Below, in pieces: positions 24,736 through 33,634 of a stretch of 33,840 nucleotides of DNA (the stretch's first letter is position 1; the number at the start of each line of letters is the position of its first letter). The notes beneath the pieces were generated by a model that worked only from the letters and a program-made list of their open reading frames with translations, ran no database searches and was not told the origin of the DNA. The translations under genes were made by a program, and so were the position numbers. The DNA is taken from assembly GCA_009775705.1 (NCBI GenBank), contig VSQE01000019.1, positions 1-33,840 on the forward strand, in the 5' to 3' direction. Origin of the DNA: Prevotellamassilia sp. (GTDB lineage Bacteria; Bacteroidota; Bacteroidia; Bacteroidales; Bacteroidaceae).

Positions 24736-26007
24736 ATGCTATACTATTTTTTCAGATTCCTGGAGCAGTTCGGGGTCCCCGGCTCGGGGCTCTGGTCGTA
24801 CATCTCGTTCCGTTCTCTGCTGGCTATGATGCTGGCACTGGTCATATCGGCCTGGTTCGGCGAGTATTTCATCAAATGGATGAAGCGGCACAACATCAGC
24901 GAGGTGCAGCGTGATGCCTCAGTCGATCCTTTCGGTGTGCAGAAGAAAAACGTCCCCTCGATGGGCGGTATCATCATCATTGTGTCCATCCTCGTGCCGT
25001 GTCTGCTGCTGGGACGCTTGCGGAATATTTATATGATTCTGATGCTCGTCACTACGGTTTGGCTCGGTCTGTTGGGATTTCTGGACGATTATATCAAGAA
25101 TTACAGAAAGAACAAGGAAGGACTGCCCGGACGCTACAAGATTGTAGGACAAGTCCTGTTAGGCCTTTTCGTGGGGCTGACACTCTACTTGAGCCCCGAT
25201 GCGGTGATTCGGGAAAACATAACGGTGCGGCAAAACGGAAATGTCACGGAAATTGCCCATAAGAGCGAAGCCGTCAAGTCGACCAAGACTACCATTCCTT
25301 TCTTTAAAAACAACAATCTTGATTATACGGAACTGGTCTCTTTCTGTGGCAAGTATAAGACTATGGCCGGGTGGATCCTGTTTGTGCTCGTAACCGTTTT
25401 TGTCATTACGGCGGTTTCCAACGGAGCGAATCTCAATGACGGCATGGACGGCATGGCAGCGGGAAATTCGGCGATCATCTGTATCGCGCTGGGCATATTG
25501 GCATACGTTTCCAGCCATATAGAATTTGCCGGATATCTGAATGTCATGTACATTCCCGGATCACAGGAACTCGTCATCTTCATCTGTGCGATGGTGGGGG
25601 CCCTCATCGGATTTCTGTGGTACAATGCCTATCCGGCCCAGATATTCATGGGAGATACCGGATCGCTTACCATCGGCGGCCTCATAGCCGTACTGGCCAT
25701 CATCATACACAAGGAACTGCTCATCCCCATTCTGTGCGGTGTTTTCCTGATCGAGAGCCTGAGTGTCATCCTACAGGTGGAGTATTTCAAGTGGGGCAAG
25801 CGGAAAGGAATCTGCCAGCGTATATTCAAGCGGACACCGATTCATGACAATTTCCGTACCTTGCCCGAACAACTCGTTCCCGGCTGCCGTTATGTTTTCG
25901 GGAACTGGCCGCGGGGTGTCTGGCACGAGTCGAAAATTACCGTGCGTTTCTGGATAACTTCCATTTTGTTGGCTGCCGCTACTATCATTACTTTGAAAAT
26001 CAGATAA
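24736..26007 (+). CDS. mraY: Phospho-N-acetylmuramoyl-pentapeptide transferase MraY
   Basis: This inner-membrane enzyme transfers phospho-MurNAc-pentapeptide to undecaprenyl phosphate, making lipid I. It has 423 residues and about ten hydrophobic spans. Catalytic signatures are Asp117-Asp118 (GFLDDYIKNYRKNKEGL), NLNDGMDGMAAG and MGDTGSL; a histidine-rich loop is represented by FKRTPIHDNFR. It is longer than the roughly 360-residue E. coli enzyme. The extra length lies mainly in a polar segment around residues 152-205 between spans (VRQNGNVTEIAHKSEAVK), a form I believe is common in Bacteroidota. It follows murE by 27 bases. Confidence 0.97.
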   Translation: MLYYFFRFLEQFGVPGSGLWSYISFRSLLAMMLALVISAWFGEYFIKWMKRHNISEVQRDASVDPFGVQKKNVPSMGGIIIIVSILVPCLLLGRLRNIYMILMLVTTVWLGLLGFLDDYIKNYRKNKEGLPGRYKIVGQVLLGLFVGLTLYLSPDAVIRENITVRQNGNVTEIAHKSEAVKSTKTTIPFFKNNNLDYTELVSFCGKYKTMAGWILFVLVTVFVITAVSNGANLNDGMDGMAAGNSAIICIALGILAYVSSHIEFAGYLNVMYIPGSQELVIFICAMVGALIGFLWYNAYPAQIFMGDTGSLTIGGLIAVLAIIIHKELLIPILCGVFLIESLSVILQVEYFKWGKRKGICQRIFKRTPIHDNFRTLPEQLVPGCRYVFGNWPRGVWHESKITVRFWITSILLAAATIITLKIR

Positions 26008-26021
26008 AAATAAAATAGGAA

Positions 26022-27359
26022 ATGAGCCGAATCGTTATATTGGGAGCTGCCGAAAGTGGAGTGGGGGCAGCCATCCTGGCACAGAAGAAGGGACATGAGG
26101 TTTTTGTGTCTGACGGAGGAACCATCAAGGACAGCTATAAGGCGATGTTGGACCGAGCCGGGTTAGCCTGGGAGGAAGGCGGACATAGCGAGGAGAGAAT
26201 CCTTGCGGCCGACGAGGTGATAAAGAGTCCGGGAATTCCCGACGAGGCTCCGGTGGTGCGGAAAGTGGCGGAACGGGGCATTCCCGTGATCAGCGATATC
26301 GAGTTTGCCGCCCGCTATACCTCGGCCCGTACGGTCTGCATTACCGGCAGCAACGGGAAAACCACCACCACTTCTCTTATCTGGCACATCCTTGACAAGG
26401 CTGGTTTCCGTGTCGGGCTGGCCGGAAACATCGGCCGTAGTTTTGCCTTGCAGGTGGCTGAGGAGGCTTGCGACTGGTACGTTATTGAACTTTCCTCCTT
26501 CCAGCTCGACCACATGTATGACTTCCGGGCCGACATTGCCGTCTTGCTCAATATAACGCCCGACCATCTGGACCGGTATGGTTTCCGGATGCAGAACTAT
26601 GTTGATTCCAAGATGCGCATCCTGCGTAACCAGCGTCCGGAGGATTCTTTTATCTATTGGGCTCAGGACGAATATATCCCGGTAGAGTTGCCCCGCTATG
26701 ATGTGGCGGGCCGTGTTCTGCCCTTCTCGGACAAACAGGTATCGGAAGCCGCCGCCTACGTGGAAGGTGAAGATCTTGTTCTTCCCGCTCCCTTTGATTT
26801 CCGGATGCCTTTATCTGCTCTTTCCCTGGCCGGAAAGCATAATCTGCGCAACGCCCAGGCTGCTGCCCTTGCGACACTGTCGGCCGGAGTGCCGCCCGAG
26901 ACGGTCAAAGCCGGTTTGTCCGACTTCCCCGGTGTGGAGCATCGTCTGGAGAAAGTCTGCACGGTTGACGGAGTACATTATGTCAATGACTCTAAAGCTA
27001 CCAATGTGGATGCCTGCTATTGTGCTCTTGATGCCATGACGACACCGGTGGTTCTCATCCTTGGCGGAAAAGACAAGGGCAACGATTATGCGCAGATTCT
27101 TCCTCTTGTCCGTTCCCGCTGCCGTGCGCTGGTCTATCTCGGAGCTGACAATGAGAAGCTGCATTCCGTTTTCGACGGGCTCGGACTTCCCGTGGCCGAC
27201 ACTTCTTCCATGAAAGATTGCGTGGAGGCTTGTGCCGCTTTGGCTCGCCCCGGCGATACCGTACTGTTGAGTCCCTGTTGCGCCAGTTTCGACCTTTTCC
27301 GCAATATGGAAGACCGTGGCGAGCAGTTCAAGAGCCTGGTACGCTCCCGTCTTTACTAA
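26022..27359 (+). CDS. murD: UDP-N-acetylmuramoyl-L-alanine--D-glutamate ligase
   Basis: This cytoplasmic Mur ligase adds D-glutamate to UDP-MurNAc-L-Ala. It has 445 residues. The N-terminal Rossmann-like domain begins RIVILGAAESGVGAA. The ATP loop is GSNGKTT at residues 109-115, followed by ELSSFQLDHM and NITPDHLDRYG in the central domain and VNDSKATNVDA and LILGGKDKGNDY in the C-terminal domain, all MurD hallmarks. It follows mraY by 14 bases and precedes ftsW by 21, the standard order. Confidence 0.98.
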   Translation: MSRIVILGAAESGVGAAILAQKKGHEVFVSDGGTIKDSYKAMLDRAGLAWEEGGHSEERILAADEVIKSPGIPDEAPVVRKVAERGIPVISDIEFAARYTSARTVCITGSNGKTTTTSLIWHILDKAGFRVGLAGNIGRSFALQVAEEACDWYVIELSSFQLDHMYDFRADIAVLLNITPDHLDRYGFRMQNYVDSKMRILRNQRPEDSFIYWAQDEYIPVELPRYDVAGRVLPFSDKQVSEAAAYVEGEDLVLPAPFDFRMPLSALSLAGKHNLRNAQAAALATLSAGVPPETVKAGLSDFPGVEHRLEKVCTVDGVHYVNDSKATNVDACYCALDAMTTPVVLILGGKDKGNDYAQILPLVRSRCRALVYLGADNEKLHSVFDGLGLPVADTSSMKDCVEACAALARPGDTVLLSPCCASFDLFRNMEDRGEQFKSLVRSRLY

Positions 27360-27380
27360 AACTTAAAACACTCTATTTCT

Positions 27381-28625
27381 ATGCCCGCCATTCCCTCGCA
27401 CAAGATTTTCCAGGGTGACAGTGTCATCTGGATCGTGTTTTTCCTGCTTTGCATGATTTCTCTGGTTGAAGTGTTCAGTGCAGGCAGCACGTTGGCCTAT
27501 AAGAGCGGAGATTTCATGGCTCCGCTTGTCAAGCAGGCTGTCATGCTGGGCCTCGGTACCTGTGTCACATTGCTGTTTCACAGTATTCCCTGCCGTTTCT
27601 TCAAGATCATTCCGGTTGTTTTTCTGCCTGTTTCCATTGTTCTGCTTGTGCTTACGCTTCTCATCGGAGTCAGCGAGAACGGGGCCGGTCGTTGGCTTAC
27701 GCTTGGTTTCTTCAGTTTTCAGCCGTCAGAGTTCGCGAAAGGGACGGTGGTCATCACCGTGGCTCTTATTCTGGCGGCCATGCAGCAGGAAAAGGGGGCC
27801 GACCGCCGTGCCTTTAAATATGTGCTGATTGTCACAGGCTTCGTCAGTGCCCTTATTGTCACCGAGAATCTCTCCACCGCCGCGCTTCTGTGCGGAGTGG
27901 TTTTTGTCATGATGTTCATCGGCCGTGTCTCTCTCATACAGCTCGGCAAATTGCTGGGATTCTTTGCGGCGGTAGCTGCGGTTGTCGTTCTGACAGTTTC
28001 CACGCTTCCCGAAGACAGCAAGTTCTATGATCTTCCTGTGCTTCACCGTCTCGGCACGTGGAAATCCCGTTTTGCCAGTCATGGAGACGATAAGGTCATT
28101 GCCCCGAAGGATTTTGATCTTGACAAAAACGGGCAGGTGGGGCATGCCGCGATAGCGATAGCTTCCTGCAACTTTGTGGGGAAGATGCCGGGAAATTCCG
28201 TTGAGCGCGATTTCCTGAGCCAGGCTTATTCGGACTTCATCTATGCCATCATCATTGAGGAAATGGGGGTATGGGGAGCTGTCCTTGTCGTTTTTCTCTA
28301 TGTGGTCCTGCTTTTCCGGGCCGGACGCATTGCCAGCCGCTGCGAACGCAGTTTTCCGGCCTTTCTCACGATGGGGCTTGCGCTCTTGCTCGTGTCGCAG
28401 GCCATACTCAACATGCTTGTTGCCGTAGGGCTTTTCCCTGTCACCGGCCAGCCGTTGCCGCTCATCAGCCGGGGCGGAACGTCCACTCTTATTTGCTGTG
28501 TATATTTTGGCATGATTCTCAGTGTCAGCCGTTATGCCCGTAAAAATGACGAGGATGTCCGTCGTTCTCCTGATTCTCTCAGCGAAGAGGAAAAGGAATA
28601 CTTCAATGACGAGGGTTTGGTTTGA
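27381..28625 (+). CDS. ftsW: FtsW, septal SEDS-family peptidoglycan glycosyltransferase
   Basis: This polytopic inner-membrane glycosyltransferase polymerises lipid II at the septum with FtsI. It has 414 residues and about ten spans. SEDS marks are ENGAGRWLTLGFFSFQPSEFAKG near residues 95-115, HLPGNSVERDFLSQAYSDFIYAIIIEEMG-type sequence (here GKMPGNSVERDFLSQAYSDF), and GLFPVTGQPLPLISRGGTS near the end. The C-terminal ~35 residues are charged and cytoplasmic. It lies downstream of murD as usual, but what follows is not murG. Confidence 0.95.
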   Translation: MPAIPSHKIFQGDSVIWIVFFLLCMISLVEVFSAGSTLAYKSGDFMAPLVKQAVMLGLGTCVTLLFHSIPCRFFKIIPVVFLPVSIVLLVLTLLIGVSENGAGRWLTLGFFSFQPSEFAKGTVVITVALILAAMQQEKGADRRAFKYVLIVTGFVSALIVTENLSTAALLCGVVFVMMFIGRVSLIQLGKLLGFFAAVAAVVVLTVSTLPEDSKFYDLPVLHRLGTWKSRFASHGDDKVIAPKDFDLDKNGQVGHAAIAIASCNFVGKMPGNSVERDFLSQAYSDFIYAIIIEEMGVWGAVLVVFLYVVLLFRAGRIASRCERSFPAFLTMGLALLLVSQAILNMLVAVGLFPVTGQPLPLISRGGTSTLICCVYFGMILSVSRYARKNDEDVRRSPDSLSEEEKEYFNDEGLV

Positions 28626-28638
28626 AAGAAAATCCTTC

Positions 28639-29340
28639 ATGATAAAATCCGGAAGAATGAATAGAATTTTTTGTTGTTTGCTGTTTGTCCTGATAGCTGT
28701 AAATGAAACCGCTGCGACACCGGCCGATACCGTTCGGGTGCGGCTTGAAACCACTATGGGAAACATCACGATTGCCCTTTCCAATGAAACGCCGCTCCAT
28801 CGTGATAATTTTCTCCGTCTCGTACGCGACCGCTATTATGATGGTTTGCTGTTCCATCGCGTCATCAAGCGTTTCATGGTACAAGCGGGCGATCCCGATT
28901 CCCGCGAGGCTCCTGCCGGGAAGATCCTTGGTGAGGGTGGCCCTGATTATACGCTTCCTGCCGAGATACGCATACCCTCTCTGTTCCATCGTTGCGGTGC
29001 CGTGGCAGCTGCCCGTGAAGGCGATGATGTAAATCCTGAGCGCCGTAGCAGCGGGTCGCAGTTTTATATTGTCTGGGGACAGCGTTTCGGCTCCCGCTCC
29101 ATCTCCGAGATGCGGACCTTGGTGGAGGAGATGACACAGGGGCGCTGCACCATTACTCCCGAGATGGAAGCCGTCTATGGCTCGGAAGGCGGAACTCCTT
29201 ATCTGGACGGGCAGTACACGGTTTTCGGACAAGTGGTCGAAGGACTTGAAGTGGTTGACGAGATGCAGCAGGTAGAGACCGACACCTGCGACCGGCCCCA
29301 CACGGATGTCGTCATTATTCGTGCCTACGTTCTGGAATAG
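28639..29340 (+). CDS. Exported cyclophilin-type peptidyl-prolyl isomerase
   Basis: This is a predicted periplasmic proline isomerase of about 233 residues. A hydrophobic signal sequence (IFCCLLFVLIAVNETAAT) precedes the cyclophilin domain. Diagnostic pieces are RLETTMGNITIALSNETPLHRDNF, then FHRVIKRFMVQAGDP (catalytic Arg, Phe and Gln region), SGSQFYI and YTVFGQVVEGLEVVDEM. Between SGSQFYI and LDGQYTVFG there is an insertion of about 45 residues rich in charged residues and predicted helix, absent from minimal cyclophilins. ATG 28657 (MNRIFCC) is an equally good start; the frame's extension to 28522 overlaps ftsW and is rejected. It begins 13 bases after ftsW, where murG is expected. Confidence 0.9.
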   Translation: MIKSGRMNRIFCCLLFVLIAVNETAATPADTVRVRLETTMGNITIALSNETPLHRDNFLRLVRDRYYDGLLFHRVIKRFMVQAGDPDSREAPAGKILGEGGPDYTLPAEIRIPSLFHRCGAVAAAREGDDVNPERRSSGSQFYIVWGQRFGSRSISEMRTLVEEMTQGRCTITPEMEAVYGSEGGTPYLDGQYTVFGQVVEGLEVVDEMQQVETDTCDRPHTDVVIIRAYVLE

Positions 29341-29364
29341 CGGGTCGCAATACGGAGAAAGTTT

Positions 29365-30441
29365 ATGGAAAGGAACCGAATCAGAGAGAAAGCCGATGAG
29401 GCTGTCCGTTTGTTGGCCGACCTGTTGAGCATTCCGGCCGTGAGCCGTGAAGAAGAGAAAAAAGCCGATTTCATCGAGAAATATCTGCGTTCATGCCATC
29501 ATACCGTGCGGCGTGAGGCCAATAATGTCTGGTGCTTGCCGGACCGTTTTCGTGAGGGATGTCCCACGCTTTTGCTGAATGCGCATATTGATACCGTGCG
29601 GCCCACGGCGGCGTGGACGTACGATCCCTTTAATCCGGTAATTCATGAAGGCCGGCTTTATGGATTGGGCAGCAATGACTGCGGAGGAGGCCTTGTGTCT
29701 CTGATGCAGACATTCCTTTTGCTTGCCGATCGGGAGGAAGTGCCTTGGAATCTTGTTTATCTGGCCTCGGCCGAAGAGGAGGTTTCCGGTGGGAACGGGG
29801 TGGAGCGTGTCCTTCCCCTGTTGCCTCCGATAGATGTAGCCATTGTCGGAGAGCCGACAGACATGCAGCCTGCCATTGCCGAGAAAGGTCTGATGGTGCT
29901 CGATGTCATCGCCCGCGGGAAGTCGGGGCATGCAGCGCGCGATGAAGGTGTCAATGCCATATACGAGGCTTTGTCTGATGTGCATTGGTTCCGCACCTAT
30001 CGCTTCGGGCGCGTGTCTCCTTTGCTGGGTGCTGTCAGGATGAACTTGACGATGATACAGGCGGGTACGCAGCATAATGTCGTGCCCGACGAGTGCAGGA
30101 TGGTGGTGGATGTGCGCTCCAATGAATGTTATGACAACAGGGAAATACTTGATGAAATCGTGAGAAATGTACACTCGGAGGTGGCTCCCCGCTCCACAAG
30201 GCTCAACTCTTCGCGTATAGCCCCAGATCATCCGCTGGTGCGGAGTGCCGTTTCGTTGGGCGGTGTTCCTTACGGATCGCCTACGCTGAGCGATCAGGCG
30301 CTGATGCCTTGGCCTTCGCTGAAGCTGGGGCCCGGCGATTCGGCCCGTTCACATACGGCGGACGAGTATATAGGTGTGGACGAAATACGGAGGGCTGTTG
30401 GATTTTATTGTCGTTTGCTGACTCCTGACGTGTCTTTTTGA
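29365..30441 (+). CDS. M20-family metallo-deacetylase (ArgE/DapE-like)
   Basis: This is a di-zinc amidohydrolase of 358 residues. Metal ligands are visible: His74 in NAHIDTV with Asp76, Asp105 in GLGSNDCGGG, Glu137-Glu138 in SAEEEVSG, a later ligand in VGEPTDMQP, and a C-terminal His in ARSHTADEY. The middle third (GKSGHAARDEGVNAIYEAL onward) is the dimerisation domain. Its likely role is removal of the acyl group from acetyl- or succinyl-ornithine in arginine synthesis, or a related amino-acid deacylation; sequence alone does not separate these. It is the last gene of the run begun by mraZ, 24 bases after the cyclophilin. No other arg gene is in the window. Confidence 0.88.
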   Translation: MERNRIREKADEAVRLLADLLSIPAVSREEEKKADFIEKYLRSCHHTVRREANNVWCLPDRFREGCPTLLLNAHIDTVRPTAAWTYDPFNPVIHEGRLYGLGSNDCGGGLVSLMQTFLLLADREEVPWNLVYLASAEEEVSGGNGVERVLPLLPPIDVAIVGEPTDMQPAIAEKGLMVLDVIARGKSGHAARDEGVNAIYEALSDVHWFRTYRFGRVSPLLGAVRMNLTMIQAGTQHNVVPDECRMVVDVRSNECYDNREILDEIVRNVHSEVAPRSTRLNSSRIAPDHPLVRSAVSLGGVPYGSPTLSDQALMPWPSLKLGPGDSARSHTADEYIGVDEIRRAVGFYCRLLTPDVSF

Positions 30442-30459
30442 GATTGAAAAAGGCGTGGG

Positions 30460-30512
30460 ATTTCCCCGATGAAACCGTGATTTTATATTCTGACGAGTTT
30501 TTCCGGGGAAAT
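30460..30512. repeat. Inverted repeat upstream of the acyl-CoA synthetase gene
   Basis: ATTTCCCCG (30460-30468) is the exact reverse complement of CGGGGAAAT (30504-30512), with 35 bases between. There is no T-run after the second arm. It could be a weak terminator structure after the M20 gene or an operator upstream of the next promoter; neither is shown. Confidence 0.4.
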
Positions 30513-30552
30513 AAAATCCGTGTAATATTCCCTGCGAATCAAAGGAAAACTG

Positions 30553-30560
30553 TACCTTTG
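30553..30560 (+). promoter_or_regulatory. -7 box for the acyl-CoA synthetase gene
   Basis: TACCTTTG matches TAnnTTTG exactly and lies 27 bases before ATG 30588, so the leader would be about 20 bases. The -33 element is not recognisable. Confidence 0.65.
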
Positions 30561-30587
30561 TACTAAACAGAAAAATATTTTGATATC

Positions 30588-32420
30588 ATGCTGAATAACT
30601 CACATCTTTCTGGATTGATTTATGAGCAGGCCCGTAAGTATGGCGACCGGGCGGCTTTGTCCTATCGTGACTACGACCGAGACAAATGGGTCGACATTTC
30701 GTGGAATCGGTTTGCCGCGACGGTGAAGGCCGTGTCCCGTTCGTTACTCTCCCTGGGAGTGAAGGTGCAGGAGAATGTGGCCGTCTTCTCTCAGAACAAG
30801 CCCGAATGCCTTTTCGTGGATTTCGGATGTTATGGCATTCGTGCCGTCACCATACCCTTTTATGCCACAAGCAGCGGAGCGCAGATTTCCTATATGGTAA
30901 ACGATGCTTCCGTACGCTATATTTTTGTAGGCGAGCAGCAGCAGTATGATACGGCATTCAGTGTGATGTCGCTTTGTCCCACGCTGGAGAAAATCGTCAT
31001 TTTCGACCGTAGTGTTGTAAAAAACGAGAAGGACCATCTTTCCGTTTTCTTCGATGAATTCGTGGGTTACGGTAAGTCGGATGCCTGGAACACCGAATTG
31101 GAGAACCGTCTGGCTGCCGCCTCTTTTGACGACATTGCCAATATTCTCTATACCAGCGGCACGACCGGAGTGAGCAAGGGAGTAGTCCTGACATACGGAA
31201 TGTATCACGAAGGCTTCCGTGTCCATGAACGGGTCCTGTCGTTGAGTGAGAATGATGTCTTCCTGAATTTCCTCCCTTTCACCCATGTGTTTGAGCGGGC
31301 GTGGTCCTATCTCGGACTTACCGAAGGAGTCCGGCTGGCTATCAATTTGCGCCCGGCCGATGTGTTGCGCTCCATGCAGGAGGTGCATCCCACGTGCATG
31401 TCCTCGGTTCCTCGGTTCTGGGAGAAAGTATATCATGCGGTGCTTGACAAGATGGACAACGGTTCCTTTATGGAGCGTAGGCTCATCCGTGAGGCGTTGG
31501 AGACGGGTGGCCGTTATTGGACGGACTACAAGGCTAAGGCCATCACGCCGCCCTTGGCGCTTACCATGAAATACAAACTGTATGAGAAGACCATCATCCG
31601 TCTTCTGAAGAAAACTTTAGGTTTGGAGCGAGCCAATTTCTTCCCTACGGCAGGTGCCGCGGTGCCGCCCGAAGTGGAGCGTTTTGTCCATGCTGCCGGA
31701 CTCAATATGATTGTCGGCTACGGTTTGACGGAATCCACCGCCACTGTGTCGTGCGACATTCCCGGAATGCCGGTGACGGTCGGATCGGTAGGACGGCTGG
31801 TCGACAAAATAGAGATAAAGTTCGGAGAGAACGATGAAATCCTTCTGCGCGGAAAGACGATCATGCCCGGATATTACAACAAGGACAGTGCGACGAAGGC
31901 GGCGATCGATGCCGACGGCTGGTTCCATACGGGCGATTCCGGATACATGAGGAACGGGGAGCTGTTCCTGAAAGAGCGGATCAAGGATCTTTTCAAAACA
32001 TCGAACGGAAAATACATTGCTCCCCAGATGATAGAGTCCAAGCTCTCGGTAGATCGTTATATTGATCAGGCTGTCATTGTGGCCGACAAGTATAAGTTCG
32101 TTTCGGCTCTCATCGTGCCGGACTATAAACTGCTTGAAAAATATGCCGCCGGACAGGGCCTGTCATTCACTGACCGTTCCGAATTGTGCGCACATCCGCA
32201 AATAGTGAAAATGATAGCCGAACGTATTGAGACCCTGCAACAGGATCTGGCTCACTATGAGAAGGTGAAACGCTTCCTGCTGCTGTCCCGGCCTTTCACG
32301 ATGGAAAGCGGCGAACTGACAAATACTTTGAAGATAAAGCGGAACGTGGTCTATGAACACTATGCTTCGGAAATACGGAGAATGTATGAGGAGGCCGAAG
32401 GCGAAGGAGCCCGACAATAA
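30588..32420 (+). CDS. Long-chain fatty acid--CoA ligase (AMP-binding family)
   Basis: This adenylate-forming enzyme activates fatty acids to acyl-CoA by way of acyl-AMP. It has 610 residues. The AMP-binding P-loop is YTSGTTGVSKGVVLTYG near residues 188-204. Later come the FLPFTHVFERAWSY segment typical of long-chain ligases, the adenine motif VGYGLTESTATVS, and DGWFHTGDSGYMRNGELFLKERIKDLFKTSNGKYIAPQ with the catalytic-domain hinge. The C-terminal cap ends with TMESGELTNTLKIKR. No signal peptide or membrane span is seen, so it is cytoplasmic or peripheral. It has its own promoter. Chain-length preference cannot be read from the sequence. Confidence 0.94.
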   Translation: MLNNSHLSGLIYEQARKYGDRAALSYRDYDRDKWVDISWNRFAATVKAVSRSLLSLGVKVQENVAVFSQNKPECLFVDFGCYGIRAVTIPFYATSSGAQISYMVNDASVRYIFVGEQQQYDTAFSVMSLCPTLEKIVIFDRSVVKNEKDHLSVFFDEFVGYGKSDAWNTELENRLAAASFDDIANILYTSGTTGVSKGVVLTYGMYHEGFRVHERVLSLSENDVFLNFLPFTHVFERAWSYLGLTEGVRLAINLRPADVLRSMQEVHPTCMSSVPRFWEKVYHAVLDKMDNGSFMERRLIREALETGGRYWTDYKAKAITPPLALTMKYKLYEKTIIRLLKKTLGLERANFFPTAGAAVPPEVERFVHAAGLNMIVGYGLTESTATVSCDIPGMPVTVGSVGRLVDKIEIKFGENDEILLRGKTIMPGYYNKDSATKAAIDADGWFHTGDSGYMRNGELFLKERIKDLFKTSNGKYIAPQMIESKLSVDRYIDQAVIVADKYKFVSALIVPDYKLLEKYAAGQGLSFTDRSELCAHPQIVKMIAERIETLQQDLAHYEKVKRFLLLSRPFTMESGELTNTLKIKRNVVYEHYASEIRRMYEEAEGEGARQ

Positions 32421-32438
32421 TATGTCAAACTTTTTTTG

Positions 32439-32446
32439 TACATTTG
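32439..32446 (+). promoter_or_regulatory. -7 box of prfB
   Basis: TACATTTG matches TAnnTTTG exactly, just after the acyl-CoA ligase stop. Transcription would start near 32452, twenty bases before ATG 32472. This excludes the in-frame TTG at 32436 as start. The -33 element is not clear. Confidence 0.65.
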
Positions 32447-32471
32447 CGCACAACAAGAGAATACGCAGAAA

Positions 32472-33596
32472 ATGATTACGATAGAACAGCTTAAGGAAGC
32501 AAAAGACAGAGTCGAAGCGCTTCATCGTTATCTGGCTATTGACGCCAAGATGATTCAGCTCGAAGAAGAACAACTCCGGACCCAGGCTCCCGGCTTCTGG
32601 GACGATGCCAAACGGGCCGAAGAACAGATGAAGAAGGTCAAAAGTCTGGAAAAGTGGATTGAAGGATATAAGGCTGTGAAACTTCTGGTAGATGAATTGG
32701 AGGTGGCCTTCGATTTTTACAAAGAGGAGATGGTAACCGAGGAAGAAGTGGACGAAGCCTATGCAAAAACCATCGGTTCCATCGAGGACTTGGAACTTCG
32801 GAACATGCTCCGTCAGGAAGAGGATTCCATGGCCTGTGTCCTGAAGATCAATTCGGGTGCTGGCGGAACCGAAAGCCAGGACTGGGCTTCGATGCTGATG
32901 AGAATGTATATGCGGTATGCCGAAGCGCAGGGATATAAAACCACTGTCTCCAATTTGCAGGATGGCGATGAGGCCGGCATCAAGACCGTGACGATGGAGA
33001 TAGAGGGGGAATATGCCTACGGCTATTTGAAAAGCGAGAATGGAGTTCATCGTCTTGTGCGCGTCTCTCCCTATAATGCACAGGGAAAGCGGATGACGAG
33101 TTTCGCTTCGGTCTTTGTAACCCCGCTTGTTGATGACACGATAGAGGTCTACGTGGATCCATCCAAGATCAGTTGGGACCTTTTCCGTTCCGGAGGAGCC
33201 GGCGGACAGAATGTGAACAAGGTGGAGACAGGTGTGCGTCTGCGCTACCAGTACAAAGATCCCGACACGGGCGAGGAAGAGGAAATTCTCATAGAAAACA
33301 CCGAAAGCCGGAAGCAGCTTGAAAACAGAGAGAACGCCATGCGCTTGCTGCGCTCCCAACTCTACGACCGCGCCTTGCAGAAACGGAAGGCTGCGCAGGC
33401 TAAGATCGAGGCTGGAAAAAAGAAAATAGAGTGGGGAAGCCAGATTCGTAGCTATGTATTCGATGACCGTCGCGTAAAGGATCATCGCACAGGTTTTCAG
33501 ACCAGTGACGTGGGAGGCGTGATGGACGGAAAAATTGACGGCTTCATCAAAGCTTATCTGATGGAGTTCTCGGAACAGGATGCCGAAGCAAAATAA
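32472..33596 (+). CDS. prfB: Peptide chain release factor 2
   Basis: RF2 terminates translation at UAA and UGA. It has 374 residues. The catalytic GGQ is at residues 244-246 (RSGGAGGQNVNKVETG). The codon-recognition tripeptide, SPF in E. coli, reads SPY here (199-201, VSPYNAQGKRMTSF), which I believe is usual in this phylum. E. coli prfB needs a programmed +1 frameshift at an in-frame UGA near codon 26. Here the matching place reads CTG-GCT-ATT-GAC (residues 21-24, YLAIDAK against E. coli YLDYDAK), with no UGA, so the frame is continuous. The end KDHRTGFQTSDVGGVMDGKID is typical. The gene starts 51 bases after the upstream gene with its own -7 box. Confidence 0.97.
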   Translation: MITIEQLKEAKDRVEALHRYLAIDAKMIQLEEEQLRTQAPGFWDDAKRAEEQMKKVKSLEKWIEGYKAVKLLVDELEVAFDFYKEEMVTEEEVDEAYAKTIGSIEDLELRNMLRQEEDSMACVLKINSGAGGTESQDWASMLMRMYMRYAEAQGYKTTVSNLQDGDEAGIKTVTMEIEGEYAYGYLKSENGVHRLVRVSPYNAQGKRMTSFASVFVTPLVDDTIEVYVDPSKISWDLFRSGGAGGQNVNKVETGVRLRYQYKDPDTGEEEEILIENTESRKQLENRENAMRLLRSQLYDRALQKRKAAQAKIEAGKKKIEWGSQIRSYVFDDRRVKDHRTGFQTSDVGGVMDGKIDGFIKAYLMEFSEQDAEAK

Positions 33597-33634
33597 GAAA
33601 CAATATTTTATAAATCTCCTTCAATCTAATAACC

